Positions 14,901 through 28,609 of a stretch of DNA of 64,000 bases are shown here, one piece after another. The stretch lies in assembly GCF_002592005.1 (NCBI RefSeq), contig NZ_NVQF01000003.1, forward strand, positions 62,001 through 126,000, written 5' to 3'. The stretch comes from Mycolicibacterium palauense. GTDB taxonomy: Bacteria > Actinomycetota > Actinomycetes > Mycobacteriales > Mycobacteriaceae. The translations under genes were made by a program, and so were the position numbers. How positions within the stretch are numbered: the stretch's first letter is position 1; each line of letters opens with the position of its first letter. The notes under the pieces are model-generated. The model was not told the origin of the DNA. It made no database searches and was given only the letters and a program-made list of their open reading frames with translations.

Positions 14901-15848
14901 GTGTCCGCGCTGGCCTTCATCCTTCTCGCGCTGCTGTTGGTCGGCCCCGTGCCGGCGTTGCTGGCCCGCGCGAAGTGGCCGCTGCGCGCCCCGCGCGCCG
15001 CCGTGGTGCTGTGGCAGGCGATCGCCGTCGCGGCGGTGCTGTCGGCGTTCTCCGCCGGCATCGCGATCGCGAGCAGGCTCTTCGTCCCCGGCCCGGACGG
15101 ACGCCCCACCACCATCACCGGTGAGTTGGCGGTTCTGGGCCTTCCGCTGTGGGCACTGCACGTCACCGTGCTGGCGCTGACACTGCTGGTGGGCGCGCGG
15201 CTCATCGTGGCCGGAATCCGCGTTGCCGTGGCGACCCGCCGGCGCCGCTCCCGGCACCGGATGCTGGTCGACCTCGTCAGTGTGGCCCCCTCCGCCGACA
15301 CCGCCCCCGCCTGCGCGCACTCGCACGAGATCCGGGTGCTGGAGGCCAACGAGCCGCTGGCCTACTGCCTGCCGGGTGTCCGCAGCCGCGTCGTGGTCAC
15401 CAAGGGCACGCTGAGCCGCCTGTCCGACGGTGAGCTGACCGCCATCCTCAGCCATGAGCGGGCGCACCTGCGCGCCCGCCACGACCTGGTGCTGGAGGCG
15501 TTCACCGCGGTGCACGCGGCCTTCCCGCGCTTCGTCCGCAGCGGCAGCGCGCTGTACGCGGTGCGGTTGTTGATCGAACTCCTGGCCGACGACGCCGCCC
15601 TGCGCTCGGCCGGCCCGGCGCCGCTGGCCCGGGCCCTGGTGACCTGCGCATCCGGCCGGGCGCCGGCGGGGGCGCTGGCCGCCGGCGGGCCCACGACGGT
15701 GGTGCGGGTGCGCCGGCTGGCGGGCCGGCCCAACAGCGCGCTGCTGGCCGCCACCGCCTATCTGGCCGCGGCGGCGGTGCTCGTGCTGCCCACCATCGCC
15801 GTCGCGCTGCCCTGGCTCACCGAGCTGCGCCGGCTCTTCGGCGTGTAG
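14901..15848 (+). CDS. M56-family membrane metalloprotease, BlaR1-like (Rv1845c type)
   Basis: A 315-residue integral membrane zinc protease. Hydrophobic segments lie at about residues 1-19, 33-54, 74-98 and at the C-terminus (ALLAATAYLAAAAVLVLPTIAVALP, key YLAAAAVLVLPTI). The zinc site is HERAH at residues 185-189, preceded by PGVRSRVVVTKGTLSRL. It resembles BlaR1/MecR1 but lacks the extracellular penicillin-binding sensor domain, so how signals are sensed is open. Paired with blaI 14 bp upstream, it is expected to cleave or trigger inactivation of BlaI. The GTG at 14901 fits the family N-terminus. Confidence 0.88.
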   Translation: MSALAFILLALLLVGPVPALLARAKWPLRAPRAAVVLWQAIAVAAVLSAFSAGIAIASRLFVPGPDGRPTTITGELAVLGLPLWALHVTVLALTLLVGARLIVAGIRVAVATRRRRSRHRMLVDLVSVAPSADTAPACAHSHEIRVLEANEPLAYCLPGVRSRVVVTKGTLSRLSDGELTAILSHERAHLRARHDLVLEAFTAVHAAFPRFVRSGSALYAVRLLIELLADDAALRSAGPAPLARALVTCASGRAPAGALAAGGPTTVVRVRRLAGRPNSALLAATAYLAAAAVLVLPTIAVALPWLTELRRLFGV

Positions 15849-15924
15849 GAGCCCCCGACCCGACAGTGCACCAGACACTCGTAGCCGACAAGCGCGTGCC
15901 ACCACGAAACCGAAAGGGCGTCAC

Positions 15925-19935
<4,011 letters not shown>

Positions 19936-19943
<8 letters not shown>

Positions 19944-21417
19944 CGCGGACTCCGGCGAGGTTGGCGCTCCAGACACCCAGCAGCGCGGTCGGGACCGCCG
20001 CGAAGACCACCAGCGCCGCGGCGTACGGCGCCGCCGCGGCGTAGTCGCTGACCAGGGTGTGCGACCACAACCTGGTCGCCAGGGTGTGGGTGCCGGTCGG
20101 GTGCAGCAGCAACGTGACCGGAAGCTCCTTCATGCACGTCACGAGGACCAGGGCCGCCCCGGCAACGATGCCCGGGGCGGCGCGGCGGGCGGTCACCGAC
20201 ACGAAGGCGCGCAGCGGCGCGCGCCCCAGCGATCGGGCCACCTCCTCGAGCCGCACGGGCGCGGCTTCGACCGCGGCGCGCACCGACCCGGTCGCCACCG
20301 GGACGAACAGCACCGCGTAGGCCAGGATCAGCAGGGGCTCACGCTGGTACAGCGGACGCAGCAGCGTCACTCCCACCGAGACCATGGCGATGGCCACCAC
20401 GATCGAGGGCAGGCCGTGGGCGATGAAGCTGGAGCCCTCCAACAGTCGGGTCGCCCGGCTTCGATGACGCGCCGCCAGGACACCCAACGGCATCGCCGCG
20501 ACGGTGCACACCACCGCGGCCGCCAGGGACAGCCACAGCGTGGCGGCGAGTGCGGCACCCCACTGGCCCGCGTTCCAGCGCAGCCCGCCGGCGGCCAGCC
20601 AGCCGGCCAACGCCACGGCGGGGACGATCAACGCCGCCGCCAACACGGCCGCGCCCGGCAGCAGTGCCACCAGCCGCCAGCGCCCCAGCGCGATTGCCGG
20701 CGCCGGGCGGGGGGTTCCGGTACCGACGCGGGCCGCTGCCCGGCCACGCATCCGCTGCTCGGCGATCACCAGCGCAACGGCGAAGGCCACCAGCACCAGC
20801 GCCAGCACCGCGGCGCGGGCCGGATTGAACCCCGACCGGTACGCCCCGTAGATCACCCAGGTGAAGGCCTCGTAGCGCATCGCGGCAACCGCGCCGAAGT
20901 CGCCGAGGACGTACAGCGCGACCAGCAGGGCACCGGCCGCGATGGCCGCCCTGACCTGCCGCAGGGTGACCCGGAACAGGACTTCGACTCCCCGCAGGCC
21001 CAGTGACCGGGCCACTTCCTCCTGCGCCGGATCCACCCCGGCCAGCGCGGCCAGCGTCGTCAACAACACCAGGGGGTAGCTCACCAGGGTCAACACCAGG
21101 CAAGCGCCCCAGAATCCGGCAACCTGCGGCACCGTCGAGACCCACAGATAGCCGACCAGATAACTGGGTAGCGCAAGCGGCAGGGTCAGGGCGACGGTCA
21201 AGGCCCGCCGCGCGGGGACGTCGGTGCGCGTCACCAGCACGGCCAGACCCACGCCCAGGACGACGCAGGCCGCGGTGACCACACCGACCAGCGCCGCCGA
21301 GCGTGCGACGAGCGCTGCCGTGCGGGGCTGGAGCAGCTCGTGGCCGATGAATGCCGAGCCCCGTGCGCCCGCTCGCTCTCCGAGGTAGACCAGCGGCAAC
21401 AACGTCGCGGCGGCCAC
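19936..21417 (-). CDS. fbpB: Fe(III) ABC transporter permease (FbpB type)
   Basis: A duplicated binding-protein-dependent permease of about 500 residues with some 12 membrane segments in two halves. EAA-type loops are seen as VDPAQEEVARSLGLRG in the first half and VRLEEVARSLGRAPLRAF in the second. The first standard start is GTG at 21417, which cuts into the first membrane helix. In-frame sequence continues upstream to a CTG at 21495 that overlaps the fbpA stop as CTGA and would add MNQPRTRCVRRRRGGAPG plus the missing half of the helix. CTG is probably the real start. It works with FbpA and FbpC to import ferric iron. Confidence 0.85.
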
Positions 21418-21491
21418 CAGTGTCGCCGCCGCGACCAGGAGCCCGGGCGCGCCGCCCCGGCGGCGCCGGACACACCGGGTTCGCGGTTGGT

Positions 21492-22553
21492 TCAGTTGGT
21501 CAACAACCCGGTCTCGACCAGCATCTCCTGCGTCGCCTCCAGGTCATCGAGCCGGGAGAGGTCGATGGCGGGCGGCTGCAGCTCGCTCAGCTCGGGCATC
21601 TCGCCGCTGACGGCGACGCCCTCGATGAGCGGGTACTCCGAGGTTTCGGCCGCGAAGTACTCCTGGGCCGGGGTGTCGACGAGGTAGCTGGCGAATGCCT
21701 GTGCCGCCGCGGGGTCGGGGGCGGACGCGAGGATGCCGACACCGGCGACGTTGACAAGCCCACCTGGGTCGCCGGGGGCCATGAACTGATTGCGTGCCAC
21801 CACGGAGTCCTCCCCGACGCTGTTGATCAGCTCGTAGAGGTAGTAGTGATTGGTCAGGCCCATGCCGACCTCGCCGGCGTTGATGGCGTCACGCATGGGG
21901 CCGTTGCCCTCGAAGGGCTGCGGATTCTGCGCGCCGAAGGCCGTCAGCCACTCGCGCGCCGCGTCGTCGCCGCGGGCCACCCGCAGCCCGGTGACGAAGG
22001 ACTGCCAGGACGCGTTGCTCGGCGCATAACCGATCTGGCCCCGGTACTCCGGTGCCAGCAGGCCGTCGATGGTCTCCGGTGGGTCGGCGACCAGATCGGG
22101 GTTGTAGGTGATCACCCGGGCGCGGCCGGAGACCCCCAGCCAGGATCCGTCAGAGGCCGAGTAGGCCGCGGGTACCGCCGCCAGAGTGCTCGGGTCGATC
22201 GGCGCGAACAGGCCGGCGGCCGAGACGGCGCCCAGAGCCCCGGCGTCCTGGGACAGGAAGACATCGGCCGGGGAGTTGTCCCCCTCGGTGATCAACTGGG
22301 CGGCCAGCTCGCCCGAACCCGCGTACCGTACTTCGGTTTCGATTCCGGTGCTGGCGGTGAACCTCTCGATCAGCGGTCCTACCAGCTCCTCGCTGCGTCC
22401 GGAATAGATCACCACCTTCTGCGGGGTGTCGGCGGCCGAGGGGGTCGGACCCGCCTCCGAGGTGGATCCGGAGTCGGATCCACACGCGCCGAGCGCCAGG
22501 GCGGCGCTGACCACGCCGATCGCCGCCACCGCCCGAGAGATGACCTTTGCCAT
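21492..22553 (-). CDS. fbpA: Fe(III)-binding lipoprotein of an ABC importer (FbpA type)
   Basis: A 353-residue solute-binding lipoprotein. The signal peptide ends in a lipobox, LALGAC, with lipid-modified Cys24, followed by a Ser/Thr/Gly linker. The binding protein opens with VVIYSGRSEELVGPLIERF, continues with EVRYAGSGELAAQLI and PADVFLSQDAGALG, and carries a tyrosine pair in LTNHYYLYEL that would coordinate ferric iron as in FbpA/FutA proteins. An IdeR-type box lies 69 bp upstream. fbpA, fbpB and fbpC form one operon. This importer is separate from the siderophore-specific systems typical of mycobacteria. Confidence 0.88.
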   Translation of the reverse strand: MAKVISRAVAAIGVVSAALALGACGSDSGSTSEAGPTPSAADTPQKVVIYSGRSEELVGPLIERFTASTGIETEVRYAGSGELAAQLITEGDNSPADVFLSQDAGALGAVSAAGLFAPIDPSTLAAVPAAYSASDGSWLGVSGRARVITYNPDLVADPPETIDGLLAPEYRGQIGYAPSNASWQSFVTGLRVARGDDAAREWLTAFGAQNPQPFEGNGPMRDAINAGEVGMGLTNHYYLYELINSVGEDSVVARNQFMAPGDPGGLVNVAGVGILASAPDPAAAQAFASYLVDTPAQEYFAAETSEYPLIEGVAVSGEMPELSELQPPAIDLSRLDDLEATQEMLVETGLLTN

Positions 22554-22871
22554 GAGCCTTTGTGCCTCGCCTTCCGCCGCCCGACCGCTGACTGTGAACT
22601 CGCTGTGAGCGTATCAAAGGATAAGGTTAGCCTTACTAAAAGAGCGGTTGGCGGGATTGTCGGCGGCAAACCGTTACCATGGACGCCGACGTGCGGACAG
22701 TGCCGCGCGGGAGCCGAGGGAAAGGGATCACGTGCCGCAGGCACCCATCGAGGCCGCCTGCCCCGAGCGGGCCGCCGAGGCCGAGCGGCCGTCGCCCGGC
22801 GGCGCCGATCCCGACGATCCCTCCTCTAGTTCGCCGGGCCACGCGCCCGGCCGCCCCCCGAGGGGTACGCG
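22554..22871. other. Divergent intergenic region of fbpA and the CBS-domain gene
   Basis: No gene is supported here. It contains the IdeR-type box at 22622-22640. From about 22680 the sequence is very GC-rich with short open frames in several phases; I see no promoter there that I can support. Confidence 0.6.
22622..22640. promoter_or_regulatory. IdeR-type iron box upstream of fbpA
   Basis: On the minus strand TTTAGTAAGGCTAACCTTA matches 15 of 19 positions of the IdeR consensus, 69 bp upstream of the fbpA ATG. Confidence 0.75.
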
Positions 22872-24353
22872 GTGAACCCGTGGTTCACCGCGCTGAGCAT
22901 CCTGGCGATCCTGGTCCTGACCGCCGGAACCGCGCTGTTCGTGGCCGCGGAGTTCTCCCTGACCGCGCTGGAGCGTTCGACGGTCGACGCCAACGCCAAG
23001 ACCGGTGACCGGCGCGACCTGTTCGTCCAGCGGGCCCACCGCACGCTGTCCTTCCAGCTGTCCGGCGCCCAGCTCGGCATCTCGATCACCACGCTGGCCA
23101 CGGGTTATCTGGCCGAGCCGGTGGTGGCCCGGCTGATCGAACCCGTGCTGCTGGCCGTCGGGGTGCCGGCGCGCTCCACGACCGGGGTGGCACTGGCGTT
23201 GTCGCTGCTGATCGCGACGTCGTTGTCGATGGTCTTCGGCGAACTGGTGCCCAAGAACCTGGCGGTGGCCCGCCCGGTGCCCACGGCCCGGTTCTCGGCG
23301 GGGCCGCAGCTGTTCTTCTCGACGATCTTCACCCTGGCGATCCGGGCGACCAACGGGACCGCGAACTGGATCCTGCGCCGTGTCGGGATCGAACCGGCCG
23401 ACGAGCTGGCCTCCGCACGCACCCCGCAGGAGCTGGTCTCGCTGGTGCGCAACTCGGCGCGCAGCGGGTCCCTGGACGCGATGACCGCCCTGCTGGTGGA
23501 CCGGTCACTGCAGTTCGGCTACCGCACCGCCGAGGAGCTGATGACCCCGCGCTCGAAGATCGTGGCGCTGGAGGCCGACGACACCGTCGCCGACCTGGTG
23601 GCCACCGCCGTCGAGTCCGGCCACTCCCGGTTCCCCATCATCGAGGGTGACCTCGACGAGACGATCGGCATCGTGCACGTCAAGCAGGTCTTCGAGGTCC
23701 CCCTGGTGGAGCGGCCCACCACGGTGCTCTCGGCGCTGGCCCAGCCCGTGGCCGTGGTGCCCTCGACCCTCGACGGTGACGCCCTGATGGGGCAGATCCG
23801 GGCCAACGGCCTGCAGACCGCCCTGGTGGTCGACGAGTACGGCGGCACCGCCGGCATGGTGACGGTGGAGGACCTCATCGAGGAGATCGTCGGCGACGTG
23901 CGCGACGAACACGACGACGCCACCCCGGACGTGGTGCCCGCCGGGGACGGCTGGCAGGTCTCGGGGCTGCTGCGCACCGACGAGGTGGCCGACGCCACCG
24001 GGTACCGCGCCCCGGAAGGCGAATACGAGACCATCGGCGGACTGGTGCTGCAGGAACTCGGGCACATCCCGGTTGCCGGGGAGTCGGTGGAGCTGCGCGC
24101 GTTCGACGCCGACAGCCCGGTCGACGATCCGGTGCGGTGGCGGGCCACCGTGGTGGCCATGGACGGCCGGCGCATCGACCAGCTCGCCCTGATCGAGCTG
24201 GGCCGTCGCCAGGACGGCGAGGACACCGACGACGAGGACACCGACGACGAGGACACCGACGACGATGGCGGCGACGACGACGATGGTGCGGACGGCGGGG
24301 GCGGTGAGGACGGCGACACCGCCGGAGCCCGCGGCGCAGGGGGTGCGCGCTGA
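22872..24353 (+). CDS. CNNM/CorC-type CBS-domain membrane protein (Rv1842c type)
   Basis: A 493-residue protein of the DUF21-CBS-CorC family (HlyC/CNNM), likely a divalent cation (Mg2+/Co2+) transporter or its regulator. The DUF21 membrane domain covers about residues 1-190 with four hydrophobic segments, including [18 protein letters not shown] and the family motif [14 protein letters not shown]. Two CBS modules follow ([38 protein letters not shown] as key stretch [12 protein letters not shown]), then a CorC_HlyC domain. The C-terminal 50 residues are an acidic Asp/Glu/Thr tail encoded by 15-bp repeats. The stop overlaps the start of its paralogue by one base. GTG at 22872 matches Rv1842c. 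Confidence 0.9.
   Translation: MNPWFTALSILAILVLTAGTALFVAAEFSLTALERSTVDANAKTGDRRDLFVQRAHRTLSFQLSGAQLGISITTLATGYLAEPVVARLIEPVLLAVGVPARSTTGVALALSLLIATSLSMVFGELVPKNLAVARPVPTARFSAGPQLFFSTIFTLAIRATNGTANWILRRVGIEPADELASARTPQELVSLVRNSARSGSLDAMTALLVDRSLQFGYRTAEELMTPRSKIVALEADDTVADLVATAVESGHSRFPIIEGDLDETIGIVHVKQVFEVPLVERPTTVLSALAQPVAVVPSTLDGDALMGQIRANGLQTALVVDEYGGTAGMVTVEDLIEEIVGDVRDEHDDATPDVVPAGDGWQVSGLLRTDEVADATGYRAPEGEYETIGGLVLQELGHIPVAGESVELRAFDADSPVDDPVRWRATVVAMDGRRIDQLALIELGRRQDGEDTDDEDTDDEDTDDDGGDDDDGADGGGGEDGDTAGARGAGGAR
24219..24263 (+). repeat. Three 15-bp tandem repeats encoding EDTDD
   Basis: GAGGACACCGACGAC is repeated exactly at 24219, 24234 and 24249 in the acidic tail of the Rv1842c-like gene. 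The in-frame unit allows length change without frameshift. Confidence 0.8.
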
Positions 24354-25411
24354 TGGGCGCTGACATTCTCGGCGTGCTGCTGACCGTCGTGCTGCTGGGC
24401 GCCAACGCGTTCTTCGTCGGCTCGGAGTTCGCGCTGATCTCGGCGCGGCGGGACCGGCTGGAGGCGCTGGCCGAACAGGGCAAGAAGAGCGCGGTCACGG
24501 TGATCCGGGCCGGTGAGCGGTTGTCGCTGATGCTCGCCGGCGCCCAACTGGGGATCACGGTGTGTTCAATCCTGCTCGGCCGCGTCGGCGAGCCGGCCGT
24601 GGCGCACCTGCTGGAGAAACCGTTCGACCTGTTGGGAATCCCGGACGCCCTGCTGCACACGGTGTCCTTCGTGATCGCACTGGCGGTGGTGGTCACCCTG
24701 CACGTGCTGCTCGGGGAGATGGTGCCCAAGAACATCGCCATCGCCGGGCCGGAGCGAACGGCCATGCTGCTGGTGCCGGTCTACCTCGTCTACATCCGCG
24801 CCGCGCGCCCGTTCATCGCGTTCTACAACTGGTGCGCCAACATCACGCTGCGCGCCATGCGGGTCGAACCCAAGGACGAGCTCGACATCACCGTCTCGAC
24901 CGTGGAACTCTCGGAGATGATCGCCGAATCGGTGTCGGAGGGACTGCTCGACCGCGAGGAGCACACCCGCCTGACCCGCGCGCTGCAGATCCGGAACCGG
25001 GTGGTCGCCGACGTGGCCGTGCCGCTGGCCGACATCCGCGCCGTCCCGGTCGCCGGTCCCGACAGCGGACCCTCGGTGGCCGAGGTCGAACGGGCCCTGG
25101 CCGAGACGGGGTACTCGCGGTTTCCGGTGGCCGGCCCCGACGGCACCTTCATCGGCTACCTGCACATCAAGGATCTGCTGGTCCTCGGCGACGACCCCGA
25201 GGTCATCGTGGACCGGACGCTGGTGCGGCCGCTGCCGCTGGTCCGCGATTCCATGGCACTGCCGGACGCGCTGTCGAGCCTGCGGCGCAACAACAGCCAT
25301 CTGGCGTTGGTGACCAGCGGCGCCACCGGGGCGGTGGTGGCCATGGTGGCGCTGGAGGACCTGGTCGAGGATCTGGTCGGCACGGTGCGCGACGGGACGC
25401 ACCGTGTCTGA
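24353..25411 (+). CDS. CNNM/CorC-type CBS-domain membrane protein (Rv1841c type)
   Basis: A 352-residue paralogue of the preceding gene. The DUF21 membrane domain spans about residues 1-180, with VLLGANAFFVGSEFALISAR, LGEMVPKNIAIAGPERT and further hydrophobic segments. Two CBS domains follow, with FPVAGPDGTFIGYLHIKDLL. It lacks the long CorC domain and acidic tail of its partner. TGATG overlap with the upstream gene indicates coupled translation, and the two proteins may form a heteromer in the membrane. The 3' end overlaps the next gene by 8 bp. Confidence 0.9.
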   Translation: MGADILGVLLTVVLLGANAFFVGSEFALISARRDRLEALAEQGKKSAVTVIRAGERLSLMLAGAQLGITVCSILLGRVGEPAVAHLLEKPFDLLGIPDALLHTVSFVIALAVVVTLHVLLGEMVPKNIAIAGPERTAMLLVPVYLVYIRAARPFIAFYNWCANITLRAMRVEPKDELDITVSTVELSEMIAESVSEGLLDREEHTRLTRALQIRNRVVADVAVPLADIRAVPVAGPDSGPSVAEVERALAETGYSRFPVAGPDGTFIGYLHIKDLLVLGDDPEVIVDRTLVRPLPLVRDSMALPDALSSLRRNNSHLALVTSGATGAVVAMVALEDLVEDLVGTVRDGTHRV

Positions 25412-26288
25412 GCCGGTCGTCGAAACCCGGCTGTCCGAGGCGGAGTGGACGCGTCGGGCCGCCGAGCACCGTGAGCGGGCGGGCCGGTTCGTCGAGCCCC
25501 ACCGCCGGCGGGCCGCCGCCGGGCAGGCCCACCCGGTGTGGGACTTCCTGTTCACCTACTACAGCCTGCGGCCCCGCCAGCTGCTGCGTTGGCACCCCGG
25601 CTACGGCACCGTGCTCACGGGCGCCGGCGCCGAGCGGGCCTACCGCGGTGCCGGGGGCTACCGGCGCCACGGCGACGGGGTCACCGTCGGCCCGGAGTAT
25701 CTGCGGGGCCGTCTGGACACCGTGCGGTTCGTCGCCGCGCTGCTGGCGGCCACGGCGCGCCGGCCGGCGCAGCTGAACTGCTTCGGTCTGCACGAATGGG
25801 CGATGGTCTACCGCAGCGACGAGGTCCGCCACCCTTCGGTGCCCCTGCGGCTGGGCGCCCCCGGCACCGACCGGGTGCTGGAGTCGATGCCGCTGCGGTG
25901 CAGCCACTTCGACGCCTACCGGTTCTTCACCGACGACGCGGCCGGGCGCAACGCGGTGCCGCTGACCCGCGCGGACCAGGTCGATCGTGAACAACCCGGC
26001 TGCGTTCATGCGACGATGGACCTGTACAAGTGGTGCTACAAGCTGGGGCCGTTGGTGCATTCCGCGCTTCTGTTGGACTGCCTGGAACTGGCGGCCGCCG
26101 CCCGCGAGCTGGACATGCGGGCCAGCCCCTACGATCTGACCGCCTACGGGTTCGCCCCGGTGCGGGTGGAGCAGGCGGCGGGGCGTGCCGAATACGTCCG
26201 TTGCCAGACCGAACTGGCGCAACGTGCGGCTCCGCTGCGTCAGGAACTGATCCGGCAGTGTGACCTGCTGCTGGAGGCCGCCGCGTGA
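25404..26288 (+). CDS. Conserved actinobacterial protein of unknown function
   Basis: A 294-residue soluble protein. Homologues are often labelled 3-methyladenine DNA glycosylase in actinobacterial genomes, but I see no helix-hairpin-helix or glycosylase motif to support this. Distinct conserved-looking stretches are HPVWDFLFTYYSLRPRQLLRWHPG near residue 43 (key DFLFTYYSLRPRQLLRWHPG), LNCFGLHEWAMVYR near residue 126, PLRCSHFDAYRFFT near residue 163 and MDLYKWCYKLGPL near residue 205. Several Trp, Tyr, His and Cys residues in them could form an active or metal site. GTG at 25404 overlaps the upstream stop (GTGTCTGA), so it is translationally coupled to the CBS-protein pair. glcB follows after 55 bp. 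Confidence 0.7.
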   Translation: MSEPVVETRLSEAEWTRRAAEHRERAGRFVEPHRRRAAAGQAHPVWDFLFTYYSLRPRQLLRWHPGYGTVLTGAGAERAYRGAGGYRRHGDGVTVGPEYLRGRLDTVRFVAALLAATARRPAQLNCFGLHEWAMVYRSDEVRHPSVPLRLGAPGTDRVLESMPLRCSHFDAYRFFTDDAAGRNAVPLTRADQVDREQPGCVHATMDLYKWCYKLGPLVHSALLLDCLELAAAARELDMRASPYDLTAYGFAPVRVEQAAGRAEYVRCQTELAQRAAPLRQELIRQCDLLLEAAA

Positions 26289-26343
26289 TCGAGCCGAGGT
26301 TACCGGTGGGTAGGATGGATGGGATTGCCGGTGAGGAGGAACC

Positions 26344-28545
26344 ATGACTGAGCGTGTGACCGTGGGAAGCCTGCGGGTCGACAAGGTGCTGCACGATTTC
26401 ATCACCAACGAGGCGCTGCCGGGCACCGATATCGACCCCGACACCTTCTGGTCCGGTGTCGACAAGGTGGTCGCCGACCTGACCCCGCAGAACCAGGATC
26501 TGCTGGCCCGCCGCGACGAGCTGCAGGCGCAGATCGACAAGTGGCACCGCCACCGCGTCATCGAGCCGCACGATGCCGACGCCTACAAGTCCTTCCTCGC
26601 CGAAATCGGTTATCTGCAGCCCGAACCCGAGGACTTCACCATCACCACCTCCGGGGTGGATCCCGAGATCACCTCGACCGCGGGCCCGCAGTTGGTGGTG
26701 CCGGTGCTCAACGCCCGCTTCGCCCTCAACGCCGCCAACGCGCGGTGGGGTTCGCTCTACGACGCGCTCTACGGCACCGACGTGATCCCCGAGGACGACG
26801 GCGCGGAGAAGGGCAGCGGCTACAACAAGGTGCGCGGCGACAAGGTCATCGCCTATGCGCGCAGGTTCCTCGACGAATCCGTGCCGCTGGAGACCGGCTC
26901 GTGGGCCGACGCCACCGCGATCACCGCCGCCGACGGCGCGGTCAGCGTCGCCCTCGGCGGCGACACCCCGACGGCCCTGGCCAATCCGGAACAGTTCGCC
27001 GGCTACCTCGGCGAGCCCGACAGCCCCACCGCGGTGCTGCTGGTCCACCACGGTCTGCACATCGAGATCCTCGTCGACCCCGACTCCCCCATCGGCTCCA
27101 CCGACAAGGCCGGCATCAAGGACGTCGTGCTGGAGTCGGCGGTGACCACCATCATGGACTTCGAGGACTCGGTGACCGCCGTCGACGCCGAGGACAAGGT
27201 GCTGGGCTACCGCAACTGGCTGGGACTCAACCGCGGCGACCTCGCCGAGGAGGTCGCCAAGGGCGACAAGACGTTCACCCGGGTGCTCAACGGTGACCGC
27301 ACCTACACCGGCCCCGGCGGCGAGGAGTTCACCCTGCCGGGCCGCAGCCTGATGTTCGTGCGCAACGTCGGGCATCTGATGACCAACGACGCGATCGTGT
27401 TCGACGCCGGCGGCCAGGACGGCGCAGAGGTGCCCGAGGGCATTCAGGACGCCCTGTTCACCAGCCTGATTGCCATGCACGGACTCAAGGAGAATGACGG
27501 CAACGGGCCGCTGTGCAACAGCCGCACCGGGTCGATCTACATCGTGAAACCCAAGATGCACGGGCCCGACGAGGTCACCTTCACCTGCGAGCTGTTCAGC
27601 CGGGTCGAGGACGTCCTGGGTCTGCCGCAGAACACCATCAAGGTCGGCATCATGGACGAGGAGCGCCGCACCTCGGTCAACCTCAAGGCCTGCATCAAGG
27701 CGGCCGCCGACCGTGTGGTGTTCATCAACACCGGCTTCCTGGACCGCACCGGCGACGAGATCCACACCTCGATGGAGGCCGGTCCGATGATCCGCAAGGG
27801 CGCGATGAAATCGCAGCCCTGGATCCTGGCCTACGAGGACGCCAACGTCGACGCGGGCCTGGCGGCGGGCTTCACCGGCAAGGCCCAGATCGGCAAGGGC
27901 ATGTGGGCGATGACCGAGCTGATGGCCGACATGGTGGAGCAGAAGATCGGCCAGCCGCGGGCGGGCGCGAGCACCGCCTGGGTGCCGTCGCCGACCGCCG
28001 CCACCCTGCACGCGATGCACTACCACCAGGTGGACGTGTTCGCCGTGCAGAAGGAGCTGGCCGGGCAGACCCGCACCACGCTGGATCAGCTGCTGACGAT
28101 TCCGCTGGCCGACGCGTCGCTGACCTGGTCGCCGGAGGAGATCCACGAAGAGGTCAACAACAACTGCCAGTCGATCCTGGGCTACGTCGTCCGCTGGATC
28201 GAGGAGGGCGTGGGCTGTTCGAAGGTGCCCGACATCCACGACGTCGCCCTGATGGAGGACCGCGCCACGCTGCGGATCTCCAGCCAGCTGCTGGCCAACT
28301 GGCTGCGCCACGGGGTGATCACCGCCGAGGACGTGCGGGCCGCGCTGGAGCGGATGGCCCCCGTGGTCGACCGGCAGAACGAGGGTGACCCCGGGTACCG
28401 GCCGATGGCTCCGGACTTCGACTCCAGCATCGCGTTCAAGGCCGCCGAGGAACTCATCCTGTCGGGTGCCGCGCAGCCCAACGGCTACACCGAGCCGATC
28501 CTGCATCGCCGCCGTCGGGAGTTCAAAGCCAGCGTCGGGCAGTGA
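26344..28545 (+). CDS. glcB: Malate synthase G
   Basis: A 733-residue single-chain malate synthase that condenses glyoxylate with acetyl-CoA to malate, the second step of the glyoxylate shunt used on fatty acids. The barrel holds [58 protein letters not shown] (the arginine/acidic active-site region) and [18 protein letters not shown]. The catalytic aspartate region near the C-terminus includes [20 protein letters not shown]. The start follows GAGGAGGAACC. The length is close to Rv1837c (741). The upstream neighbour is the unknown gene at 25404; Rv1836c-like gene follows, as in M. tuberculosis. Confidence 0.97.
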   Translation: MTERVTVGSLRVDKVLHDFITNEALPGTDIDPDTFWSGVDKVVADLTPQNQDLLARRDELQAQIDKWHRHRVIEPHDADAYKSFLAEIGYLQPEPEDFTITTSGVDPEITSTAGPQLVVPVLNARFALNAANARWGSLYDALYGTDVIPEDDGAEKGSGYNKVRGDKVIAYARRFLDESVPLETGSWADATAITAADGAVSVALGGDTPTALANPEQFAGYLGEPDSPTAVLLVHHGLHIEILVDPDSPIGSTDKAGIKDVVLESAVTTIMDFEDSVTAVDAEDKVLGYRNWLGLNRGDLAEEVAKGDKTFTRVLNGDRTYTGPGGEEFTLPGRSLMFVRNVGHLMTNDAIVFDAGGQDGAEVPEGIQDALFTSLIAMHGLKENDGNGPLCNSRTGSIYIVKPKMHGPDEVTFTCELFSRVEDVLGLPQNTIKVGIMDEERRTSVNLKACIKAAADRVVFINTGFLDRTGDEIHTSMEAGPMIRKGAMKSQPWILAYEDANVDAGLAAGFTGKAQIGKGMWAMTELMADMVEQKIGQPRAGASTAWVPSPTAATLHAMHYHQVDVFAVQKELAGQTRTTLDQLLTIPLADASLTWSPEEIHEEVNNNCQSILGYVVRWIEEGVGCSKVPDIHDVALMEDRATLRISSQLLANWLRHGVITAEDVRAALERMAPVVDRQNEGDPGYRPMAPDFDSSIAFKAAEELILSGAAQPNGYTEPILHRRRREFKASVGQ

Positions 28546-28609
28546 TTACACTCGGCAGGCGGTAGACGGAGCGATGCGAACGAGGACATGGGTACGGGAG
28601 TGATCAGGC

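Noticed and set aside
25927..28506. Very long open frame antisense to glcB (859 codons)
   Set aside because: It mirrors glcB exactly, has low-complexity Gly/Arg/His-rich translation and no domain; it results from the GC-rich third-codon bias.
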